A model generated the notes under the pieces. The model saw only the letters and a program-made list of their open reading frames with translations. It ran no database searches and had not been told where the DNA came from. The position numbers were made by a program, and so were the translations under genes. From Solirubrobacteraceae bacterium (GTDB lineage Bacteria; Actinomycetota; Thermoleophilia; Solirubrobacterales; Solirubrobacteraceae), in the NCBI GenBank assembly GCA_025934395.1, contig JAICYC010000025.1, positions 1-34,956 on the forward strand: a stretch of DNA of 34,956 bases. The letters are read 5' to 3'. Numbering within the stretch: the stretch's first letter is position 1; each line of letters begins with the position of its first letter. This document shows, one piece after another, positions 14,152 to 21,129 of the stretch.

Positions 14152-16303
14152 TGATGACGCGGAAGGTGGTTGCGACGATGCGGCTGGTCTGGCCGGTGCT
14201 GTTGCGTGCTCGGGCCTGCAGGCGGTAGCTGCCCGCGCGCAACGGCTTGCTGTTGACCCGCCCCGTGAAGCCGAAGCTGTTGAGCCCGCGGACATCCGCG
14301 TGCGTGAAGCTCCCTACGACGACGGCGAGCGTGCAGCGGCGCAGCTTGCCGCCGGGGTGGCTCGGCCGCTTGCGCTGGCAGCGCTTGCCGACTCGGAAGC
14401 CCGTGCTGATCCGCGCGACCGTCAGCGTCGTGGTCGCGCGGGAGGTGTCGGAGTAGCTGATCTTCGCGCCGCGTGCGCGCGCGGTGCTCGCACCTCTGCC
14501 GCGCTGTGGCAGGACGTTGCCGGGCTTCACCGCGAGCCCGCTCAGCACGGGCGCCACGGGCGGCTGCACGAGCGGGACGGGCAGCGCTGCGGTCGTGAAG
14601 GTGTGATCGGCGCCAAAGGAGGTGCTGACACCGTTCTGCACGACGAGGCGGAAGTGATAGACGGTCGCGGGCGTCAGGCCGCCGACGGTCGCAGAGATCG
14701 CTGCCGAGGCCGTCGTCGGCCCGATCGCCTGGGTGGGCAGCACGAGACCGTATGCCGTCGTGGTCCCGTACTGGAAGACAGCGGTCGCGCCGGCGAGGTC
14801 GGGGTTGGAGGCGACGCCGCCCAGCGTGGCCGAGCTGAGGCCCACGGCAGATGCCTGACCGCTCGTGGCAGTGGGCGTCGCCAGCTCGAACGCGCCGATG
14901 TCGCACCCGGCGCCGGCAGAGCGCAGGACGCCGCGCTGGTCGGTGGCGGGACACGCAGCGCCCGCGGCGGCGTCGATCGCCCGGCTGCCCGGCGCGAGCG
15001 CCATCGTCTGCGTCGGGCCGCCGTTTCCGGCCAGCGGCGCCAGCAGGGGGTCGGCGTTGACGATGTCGTTGCCGGCCGTGAGCCCGCATTCGTTGCGGCT
15101 CTCGAGGTTGTGCCCGAGGGAGTGGATCACCGATTTGGGTTCGGCTGCGCAGTTCGCGCCGGTGAGAGCCGTGCCGCCCGCAACGATCGTGTTCTGGAGG
15201 TTGACGGTGGCTTCCCGCGCGGAGAGCACGTCTCCGCCCAGCGCTGCCGCGCCCGAGGCGACGTTGCCGGCGATCGTGCTGTTGGTTGCCGTGGCGGTCG
15301 TTTCCTCCGCGTCCACGCCTCCGCCTTCGCCGGTCACGGCGCCCGACGACGTGTTCCCCGAGATCGTGCTGTTGACGAGCGAGAGCGATCCCTGGAACTG
15401 CAGGATCCCGCCGCCCTGGCTCGCGCTGGCGCCGGGCTCGGACGCCGCGTTGCCGCTGACCGTCGTGTTGGTGAGCGTGGTGGTGGTGAAGAACGCGGCG
15501 ATCCCTCCCCCGAGGCTCACCGCACCGCCGCTCCCGGTGTTGTCGGTGACCGCGCTGTCGGAGATCGTGAGCGTGCCGTTGGTGCTCTGGATCCCTCCGC
15601 CTTCCGGCGCGCCTCCGGGTCCGGCGATCGAGGCCGTGTTGCCGCTGATCGTCGAGCGCACGATGCTCACGGCGGTGCCGGCGTTCGCGACACCACCCCC
15701 CTCGGGCAGACCGCCCCCGCCGGAGCCGATCGCGGCGCTGTTGCCGCTGATCGTCGAGTCGACGATCTGAAGGGTGCCGGCGGCGTTGAACACGCCGCCC
15801 CCACGCGGAATTCCGCCGGTGGTGTTGGTGACCGAGTTGCCCTTGACCGTCACCCGGTCGAGCACGAGCGTTCCCGTCCCGTTGGCGATCCCGCCCCCGG
15901 CGGCGGTCGAGCCGGCGAGGCCGCCGCCGGTGACGGTCAGGTCCGACAGCGTCACGCTGGCTGCGGTCACGTTGAAGACCCGGTTGTTGCCGTCGGCCAC
16001 GATCCGCACCGCCGGGCCGGAGCCTTCGATCGTCACGTCCTTCGTGACGGCCAGCTCGGCCGAGGTGGCCAGGTAGTCACCCGGGGTGGGGATCGAGATC
16101 GTTTCCCCGGGGCTCGCGGCGGCGAGCGCTGCGCGCAACGAGCCCGCGCCCGAGTCCGCGGTGCTCACGACCACGGTCGACGCCCTCGCTACGCCTGAGA
16201 GAGGGAGCGCGAGGGCGCCCGCGCACACAGCCCCGGCGAGCGCAGCCAAGCGACCTGCGTGCGGCCCGCGCACCGAACGGGCGCGGCCCTCGAGGATGGC
16301 CAT
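14147..16303 (-). CDS. secreted right-handed parallel beta-helix protein
   Basis: 718 aa with GAAGGGCG as ribosome site before ATG 16303. A signal peptide (about 1-42, ending SGVARAS) is followed by a long parallel beta-helix (about 45-400) built of coils containing GGGI, STISGN and TVSGN. A choice-of-anchor-Q-like segment (DIGAFELATP, about 470-480) ends the helix. A fibronectin-III-like domain (about 485-575, TPATVYHFRLVVQNG) and a basic C-terminal strand-rich domain with CQRKRP and LRRCTLAVVVGSFTHADVRG follow. It is probably exported to the surface as an adhesin or polysaccharide-binding or -cleaving protein. No catalytic triad could be assigned. Convergent with the peptidoglycan-binding gene. 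Confidence 0.85.
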   Translation of the reverse strand: MAILEGRARSVRGPHAGRLAALAGAVCAGALALPLSGVARASTVVVSTADSGAGSLRAALAAASPGETISIPTPGDYLATSAELAVTKDVTIEGSGPAVRIVADGNNRVFNVTAASVTLSDLTVTGGGLAGSTAAGGGIANGTGTLVLDRVTVKGNSVTNTTGGIPRGGGVFNAAGTLQIVDSTISGNSAAIGSGGGGLPEGGGVANAGTAVSIVRSTISGNTASIAGPGGAPEGGGIQSTNGTLTISDSAVTDNTGSGGAVSLGGGIAAFFTTTTLTNTTVSGNAASEPGASASQGGGILQFQGSLSLVNSTISGNTSSGAVTGEGGGVDAEETTATATNSTIAGNVASGAAALGGDVLSAREATVNLQNTIVAGGTALTGANCAAEPKSVIHSLGHNLESRNECGLTAGNDIVNADPLLAPLAGNGGPTQTMALAPGSRAIDAAAGAACPATDQRGVLRSAGAGCDIGAFELATPTATSGQASAVGLSSATLGGVASNPDLAGATAVFQYGTTTAYGLVLPTQAIGPTTASAAISATVGGLTPATVYHFRLVVQNGVSTSFGADHTFTTAALPVPLVQPPVAPVLSGLAVKPGNVLPQRGRGASTARARGAKISYSDTSRATTTLTVARISTGFRVGKRCQRKRPSHPGGKLRRCTLAVVVGSFTHADVRGLNSFGFTGRVNSKPLRAGSYRLQARARNSTGQTSRIVATTFRVIS

Positions 16304-16327
16304 GACGCCCTTCTATCCGCTCGTGGC

Positions 16328-16345
16328 GCCCGCGTCAAGGCGGGC
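16328..16345 (-). terminator. hairpin downstream of the MDR oxidoreductase
   Basis: GCCCGC (16328-16333) / GCGGGC (16340-16345) with a 6-nt loop, in the 116-bp gap after the leftward oxidoreductase and 25 bp before the beta-helix start. It could end the oxidoreductase mRNA; no T-run follows. Nothing else convincing is seen in the gap apart from a 14-codon frame at 16358-16402. Confidence 0.35.
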
Positions 16346-16419
16346 CCGGCCGAAGTACTACTCGGTGTCCGGCACCTCGATCTCCAGGTTCTCCAGCGAC
16401 ATCGCGCGCCCGGTATCCG

Positions 16420-17553
16420 TCAGGCGGGCCGGTCGCTGGACGGGTCGACGAGGTGCTTCGTGCCGGTGCTGCGGCGTGCGAAGACGGCGAGGTTCTCCGG
16501 CTCGAGCACGCCGGCCAGCCCGATCGTGCGCGCGTAGCGGGAGGCGAAGGTGGTCTTTGCCTCCGCGAGCACCCGAGCGCGCATCCGGCCGGCCGCCTCG
16601 CCCCCCAGACGGCCGAGCGCGTTGGTCAGCAGATAGCCGCCGACGCTCCAGGTGAGTCCGAACCGCCGGTCGATGACGGTGGGAGAGAAATCGAGCGAGC
16701 CGTAGATGTAGACCTGCTTGAGCACCGTCGTGCCGTAGGGCGTGTACGAAGGGAGCGGCGGCTGCGCGCGCTCCATCGCGTTCAGGATGTCGCTCGCGAG
16801 CGATCCCCCGCCGATCGCGTCGAAGGCGAGCGTGGCGCCCGTCTCGCGGACGGCCTCGGTGAGCCGGTCTGCGAAGTCCGGCTGCGAGGAGTCCACGACG
16901 TACGCCGCACCGAGCTCGCGCAGGGCCTCCACCTGCTCGGGGCGCCGCACGACGTTCACCAGGCCGACCCCGTCCGCAGCGCAGATCCGCACGAGCATCA
17001 GCCCGAGGTTGGACGCAGCGGCGGTGTGGACGAGGGCGCTGTGACCCTCGGCGCGCATCGTCTCGACCATCGACAGCGCGGTCAGCGGGTTGACGAACAG
17101 CGCGGCCCCCTCCACGGTGCTCACGTCGTCGGGAAGCTCGACGACCGCAGCTGCGTCGGCGACGCGGTAGTCGGCCCACATCGAACCCCCGAACGTCGCC
17201 ACGCGACGACCAATCATCTCGGCGGCCTGCGGTCCGGCGGCCACGACGGTGCCCGCACCCTCGTTGCCCACCGGCAGCGGCTTGTCGAGGCGATCGCGAT
17301 ACAGCGGCAGCGCCTCCTGCGGCACGGCGCCCACGAGATCCGCCCCGTCGGGGCTAAGCGCTGCCGGCGACACCGCACCGAGCAGCACGCCGAGGTCCGA
17401 AGGGTTGATCGGGGAAGCTTCGACGGCGACCATCACCTCGGTGCCGGCCGGCTCGGGAAGCTCGGCCTCGGCCAGGTGCAGGCGAAGCTCGCCGCTCGAG
17501 GAGATGGTGGATCGCAGGCTGCGGCCGCGAACAGGAGTGGCGCCGGGCGGCAT
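16420..17553 (-). CDS. zinc-independent MDR oxidoreductase (quinone reductase-like)
   Basis: 377 aa from ATG 17553 (GAAAGG upstream). Medium-chain dehydrogenase/reductase fold: catalytic half 1-150 with EASPINPSDLGVLLG and PVGNEGAGTVVAAG, then a Rossmann half with ALVHTAAASNLGLMLVRIC (AAxxxxG type) and NVVRRPEQVEALRELGA. The cluster of Cys/His zinc ligands of alcohol dehydrogenases is absent, so it belongs with quinone oxidoreductases and enoyl reductases. AFDAIGGGSLASDILNAME is the usual core strand-helix. It should reduce an enone or quinone with NADPH. The electrophile-handling role echoes the VOC/SDR operon at the left end, but the two are not adjacent. Divergent from mreB. Confidence 0.87.
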   Translation of the reverse strand: MPPGATPVRGRSLRSTISSSGELRLHLAEAELPEPAGTEVMVAVEASPINPSDLGVLLGAVSPAALSPDGADLVGAVPQEALPLYRDRLDKPLPVGNEGAGTVVAAGPQAAEMIGRRVATFGGSMWADYRVADAAAVVELPDDVSTVEGAALFVNPLTALSMVETMRAEGHSALVHTAAASNLGLMLVRICAADGVGLVNVVRRPEQVEALRELGAAYVVDSSQPDFADRLTEAVRETGATLAFDAIGGGSLASDILNAMERAQPPLPSYTPYGTTVLKQVYIYGSLDFSPTVIDRRFGLTWSVGGYLLTNALGRLGGEAAGRMRARVLAEAKTTFASRYARTIGLAGVLEPENLAVFARRSTGTKHLVDPSSDRPA

Positions 17554-17662
17554 GGTGGGCCTTTCGGTCGGTGGTCGCAGCCTACCGGGCCGCGGCCCGC
17601 GGCCGACGCCCGGTCCAACCGCACCTGGGGGCTGGGCGCGCCGAGTCTGCGAAGCTGCGGCG

Positions 17663-18742
17663 ATGCGCCTGCGCCGGGACGGCTCGCGTCGGGACGTTGC
17701 GCGTCGCCACATAGCCCCCAGCTTCGGGGTCCGGGACATGGCGATCGATCTCGGCACCGCGAACACGCTCGTCTACGTGGAAGGGCAGGGGATCGTCGTC
17801 TCCGAGCCGTCCGTCGTGGCGACCGACTCCCGCAGCGGGCGCGTGCACGCGGTCGGCGCGGACGCGGAGCGGATGATCGGTCGCACCCCGGCGACGATCT
17901 CGGCGAGCCGGCCGCTGCGCCACGGCGTGATCGCCGATTTCGAGGTCACCGAGCAGATGCTGCGCTACTTCATCCGCAAGGTCCTCGACCGCAACCGCGA
18001 CCATCCGCGCCTGATCGTGTGCGCGCCGTCGGGGATCACCGAGGTCGAGAAGCGCGCGGTCGAGGAGGCCTCGCTCGGCGCGGGGGCGCGCCACGTTCAC
18101 CTGATCGAGGAGCCGATCGCCGCGGCGATCGGTGCGGGCCTCGAGATCGCCGAGCCGGTCGGACGCATGGTGGTGGACGTGGGAGGCGGGACCAGCGAGG
18201 TGGCGGTGATCTCGCTCGGGGGAATCGTGATCTCGCGCTCGCTGCGGGTGGGGGGCTACGAGCTGGATGAAGCCATCACCCGCTATCTGCGCGTCGAGCA
18301 CTCGCTGGCGATCGGCTCACAGACGGCCGAGGCGATCAAGATCGCGATCGGCACGGCCATCCAGGGCGGGTCCGATGAGGTGAGCGAGGTGCGCGGACGG
18401 CATCTCGTCACGGGCCTGCCGACGGAGGTCCTGCTGCGGAGCGGAGAGGTCAGGGAGGCGATCGACGCTCCGCTGCGCGAAATCGTGCAGACCGTCAAGG
18501 ACGCCCTCGAGGAGACGCCGCCGGAGCTCACCGGCGACATCGCGCGCGACGGCATCCTGCTCGCCGGCGGTGGGACGCTGCTGCGGGGGTTCCCCGAACT
18601 GCTGGCGAGCGAAACGGGGCTGCCGGTGGAGCGCGCCGAGTCGCCGCTCACGTGTGTTGTCACAGGCTCCGGGGAAGCGCTCGATCACTTCGAGCAGCTC
18701 AGACCGCCGCGCAGCAAGCGCGGCGCGCCGAGCCGGCGGTAG
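17663..18742 (+). CDS. mreB: rod-shape actin homologue MreB/Mbl
   Basis: 359 aa. Actin-like ATPase: phosphate-1 loop MAIDLGTANTLVYVEG (residues 26-41), connect-1 and phosphate-2 VVDVGGGTSEVAVISLGG (about 173-190) and adenosine motif GILLAGGGTLLRGFPEL (about 296-312). EEPIAAAIGAGL and MIGRTPATI are also MreB signatures. It polymerises under the membrane and guides cell-wall elongation. The start at ATG 17663 leaves an unusual basic 25-residue N-terminal extension (MRLRRDGSRRDVARRHIAPS); a shorter form from ATG 17738 is possible. mreC, mreD and rodA are not next to it, so this looks like an orphan copy. Neighbouring peptidoglycan-binding protein at 12820 fits a wall theme only loosely. Confidence 0.93.
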   Translation: MRLRRDGSRRDVARRHIAPSFGVRDMAIDLGTANTLVYVEGQGIVVSEPSVVATDSRSGRVHAVGADAERMIGRTPATISASRPLRHGVIADFEVTEQMLRYFIRKVLDRNRDHPRLIVCAPSGITEVEKRAVEEASLGAGARHVHLIEEPIAAAIGAGLEIAEPVGRMVVDVGGGTSEVAVISLGGIVISRSLRVGGYELDEAITRYLRVEHSLAIGSQTAEAIKIAIGTAIQGGSDEVSEVRGRHLVTGLPTEVLLRSGEVREAIDAPLREIVQTVKDALEETPPELTGDIARDGILLAGGGTLLRGFPELLASETGLPVERAESPLTCVVTGSGEALDHFEQLRPPRSKRGAPSRR

Positions 18743-18753
18743 CGCGACGTCAG

Positions 18754-18846
18754 CCCGTTGCTCCCCCGACCGCTTCGCCGGCGCGACCTTGCGCATCGCT
18801 GACGCAACCCGGCGCATAGCAGCCCGTCGCCGCGGGTAGCAACGGG
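18754..18846 (+). promoter_or_regulatory. structured leader candidate before the RCC1 gene
   Basis: A perfect 9-bp closing stem, CCCGTTGCT (18754-18762) / AGCAACGGG (18838-18846), ends exactly at the ATG. Inside are TTGCG (18789-18793) / CGCAA (18803-18807) and CCCGGCG (18808-18814) with CGCC plus GGG (18828-18836). This makes a multi-branched fold of 93 nt. It does not match the consensus of a riboswitch class that I can recall. A terminator of mreB or a protein-binding site are alternatives. Confidence 0.4.
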
Positions 18847-19974
18847 ATGATTCATCGCATGAGACTGCGCGTGGGGCTCCTAGCTGCTCTCTTCTCCCTC
18901 CTCCTCGCAGGCTCTGCGGAGGCGGCGCCGCGCGCCACCTCGATCTCCGCCGGCCCGGGGATCACCTGCGCCACGCTCGCCGGCGGTTCTGTGGAGTGCT
19001 GGGGCCGCGACTACGTCAGCGGCGCGATCAACCACCGACCCGCGCCTGTGGCGGGAATCACGGAAGCCGTTGCGGTGAGCGAGGGCATCCACTACACGTG
19101 CGCCCTGCTTCGATCCCACCGGGTGATGTGCTGGGGCGATGACGGCTACGGCCAGCTCGGCGACGGCAGCACCAGCGACTCGCCCACGCCGGTGCCCGTC
19201 CAGGGGATCTCCAACGCGATCGCGATCTCCGCGGGCGGCTACCACGCCTGTGCGCTGCTGCAGGGAGGAGGCGCTGCCTGCTGGGGCCGCAACCTGCACG
19301 GAGCGCTCGGCGACGGATCCCGCGCGAACAGCTCCATCCCGGTCGCGGTCAGAGGCCTGACGGGCGCGAGCAAGATCTACGCGGGCACGATGCAGGAGGA
19401 AACCTGCGCGCTCCTCGAGAGCGGGCTCGTGCGATGCTGGGGCTTCAACGGCACCGGGCAGCTCGGCATGCCGCGAGCGGGCGACCTCGTTGCCCCCGCC
19501 ACGGTCCCCTCGATCACGGGCGCGCGAGACATCGCCACCTCCGGCGGGCACACCTGCGCGGTGCTCACGAACGGACAGGTGAAGTGCTGGGGGAAGAACT
19601 CGAGCGGCCAGCTGGGCGACGGCACGCTCACCGACAGCATCGCGCCGGTCACGGTGCGGGGCCTGCGGCGGGCGAGTGCGGTCGCGGTGGACCCGCTCGG
19701 CTACTCCTGCGCTGTGCTCAGAACCGGAGCGGTCTACTGCTGGGGGCACAACCCCAAGAACCAGCTCGGCGACAGACGCTTCCCCGCGGGCAGCGCGGTT
19801 CCGGTGCGGGCGGTGGGCGTCGCCCACGCCGTGGCGATCACCACGGCCGTCGGACACGCCTGCGCGCTGCTGAGGAGCGGCGCAGCCGAGTGCTGGGGCT
19901 ATGACGACTACGGCCAGCTCGGTGACGGGGCACGACCACCGCTCGTACGGGACGCCACGCGCGTCGCGTTCTGA
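18847..19974 (+). CDS. secreted RCC1-repeat beta-propeller protein
   Basis: 375 aa from ATG 18847 (ATG 18859, four codons later, is an equally good start for the signal peptide MRLRVGLLAALFSLLLAGSA). Seven RCC1-type repeats follow, each with the pattern CAxL-x5-CWG: CATLAGGSVECWG, CALLRSHRVMCWG, CALLQGGGAACWG, CALLESGLVRCWG, CAVLTNGQVKCWG, CAVLRTGAVYCWG and CALLRSGAAECWG. Seven units make a complete seven-bladed propeller, and the two Cys in each blade are placed for intra-blade disulfides, sensible for an exported protein. A binding partner is unknown. It follows mreB by 104 bp on the same strand, with a structured leader between. Confidence 0.88.
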   Translation: MIHRMRLRVGLLAALFSLLLAGSAEAAPRATSISAGPGITCATLAGGSVECWGRDYVSGAINHRPAPVAGITEAVAVSEGIHYTCALLRSHRVMCWGDDGYGQLGDGSTSDSPTPVPVQGISNAIAISAGGYHACALLQGGGAACWGRNLHGALGDGSRANSSIPVAVRGLTGASKIYAGTMQEETCALLESGLVRCWGFNGTGQLGMPRAGDLVAPATVPSITGARDIATSGGHTCAVLTNGQVKCWGKNSSGQLGDGTLTDSIAPVTVRGLRRASAVAVDPLGYSCAVLRTGAVYCWGHNPKNQLGDRRFPAGSAVPVRAVGVAHAVAITTAVGHACALLRSGAAECWGYDDYGQLGDGARPPLVRDATRVAF

Positions 19975-19992
19975 GGACGGGGCCTCAGAGGC

Positions 19993-20250
19993 TCAGTAGA
20001 CGAACGCCCCGAGCGCGGCGCCGACGTCCGCTGCGGGCAACGGCCCGAAGCGAAGCGTCCACGCCCCGTCGAGCTCCTGGCGGAAGGTGTGCGGTACGCC
20101 GTCGGTCTCGAGCTGGCGCTGGTGGGTCTGCGCGCGTTCGTAGCCGGTCTCGCCCTGGAAGGTCGCATCGAGGCCGTAGCGGCCGTCGTCCATCGGCCAG
20201 ATCGTCAGGCGATCGGGCACCGGGCCGGCCTTGGTGGGAAGGAGGGTCAC
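19993..20250 (-). CDS. hypothetical protein, second gene of a two-gene operon
   Basis: 85 aa from GTG 20250, which overlaps the stop of the upstream gene (GTGA). Composition is that of a small soluble alpha/beta domain: LTIWPMDDGRYGLDATFQGE, then ERAQTHQRQLETDGVPHTF and AWTLRFGPLPAADVGAALGAF. No signal peptide, membrane helix or Cys. Not recognised. Translational coupling suggests that it works with, or binds, the 268-aa product. The short gap to the convergent RCC1 gene holds a small palindrome (GGCCTCAGAGGCT, about 19981-19993). Confidence 0.7.
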   Translation of the reverse strand: MTLLPTKAGPVPDRLTIWPMDDGRYGLDATFQGETGYERAQTHQRQLETDGVPHTFRQELDGAWTLRFGPLPAADVGAALGAFVY

Positions 20251-21053
20251 GGCGCCTCCGGCGCGTTCACCTGGGCATTGATCTCGGCGATTCGCACCGC
20301 GTGATCGAGCAGCTCGCGGAAGCGCTCGGACGATGGCACCCGATCCCCGCTCGCCTCGACCTCCACCACCAGCCGTCCCGGGTCCTGCGCCTCAGCCTCG
20401 CGCGCGTTTGCCGCGATCATCGACCGGTAGTCGGCGAAGCCCGCGGCGCGGGCGCTCTCATCGGCCCGGCGCGCGACGCGGGCGAACGCGGGAGAGTTGA
20501 AGTAGACCTCCTCGGTCAGCTCGCGAGCACCTGGCAGGAACTGCACCTTCGGCAGGTATGGATGACCTCCCCAGCGCAGGGCATCCAGCTCTCCGAAGAG
20601 GCCCGCGGCGATCAACCGTTCCTGGAGGGCCGGATCGGCGTTCGCGCTCAACGGCATCCCGAGCTGCCTCGCCAGCTTCGTCCCCATCTGCTCGAACGCG
20701 TCGTTCAGGGTGTCGACGCCCTCGAACTTGAACATGCCGGGCTCGAAGCGCTCGAGCAGCCGACCGGCGGTGAACCTCGACGCAAGGTCGTGGACGGCGC
20801 CCGCCGAGCTCTGGCAGTGCCACGCCTGGCGGCCAGTCACACCGGCGAGGGTCACCTGCAACATGTTGACCTCCGCCGGGCGGACGCCGCCTTCGACAGA
20901 CGTCGTGTACTTGATCGGGTAGCCGCTGTCGGGTCGCGCCTGCACCCCGTAGCCGCCGTATGCGCCGGCTATGCGCCCGTCCGAGACCGTTCCGCCGACG
21001 ACCTCGGCGAGAGGCAGCATGAGCGCGTTGGTCCTGCGTTTCTTCAGCCACAT
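20247..21053 (-). CDS. hypothetical soluble protein, first gene of a two-gene operon
   Basis: 268 aa from ATG 21053, preceded by AGGA 7 nt upstream. No signal peptide or membrane helix. N-terminal half is strand-rich with many Gly/Tyr (AGAYGGYGVQARPDSGYPIKY; VEGGVRPAEVNMLQVTLAG). A single WHCQSS segment (about 78-83) holds the only Cys, and the C-terminal half is helical and charged (AFARVARRADESARAAG, ANAREAEAQDPGR, RFRELLDHAVRIAEINAQV). The middle GMFKFEGVDTLNDAFEQMG looks like a conserved core. I do not recognise the family. Overlapping start/stop with the 85-aa gene implies a paired function. Confidence 0.75.
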   Translation of the reverse strand: MWLKKRRTNALMLPLAEVVGGTVSDGRIAGAYGGYGVQARPDSGYPIKYTTSVEGGVRPAEVNMLQVTLAGVTGRQAWHCQSSAGAVHDLASRFTAGRLLERFEPGMFKFEGVDTLNDAFEQMGTKLARQLGMPLSANADPALQERLIAAGLFGELDALRWGGHPYLPKVQFLPGARELTEEVYFNSPAFARVARRADESARAAGFADYRSMIAANAREAEAQDPGRLVVEVEASGDRVPSSERFRELLDHAVRIAEINAQVNAPEAP

Positions 21054-21129
21054 CCGAAGATCCTGCTCACCTCCGGCGGTCTGCAGCGAGCTTCAAGTGT
21101 CGCCGACCCTCGACACGGACCCGATCGCC

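Noticed and set aside
16358-16402. 14-codon minus-strand frame (MSLENLEIEVPDTE) after the MDR gene
   Set aside because: Too short to judge, no ribosome site, no homologue recognised.
17602-17613. GCCGACGCCCGG identical to the 3' end of tRNA-Thr, a possible attachment-site repeat
   Set aside because: Only 12 bp of GC-rich sequence, with mismatch beyond, and no integrase between it and the tRNA.
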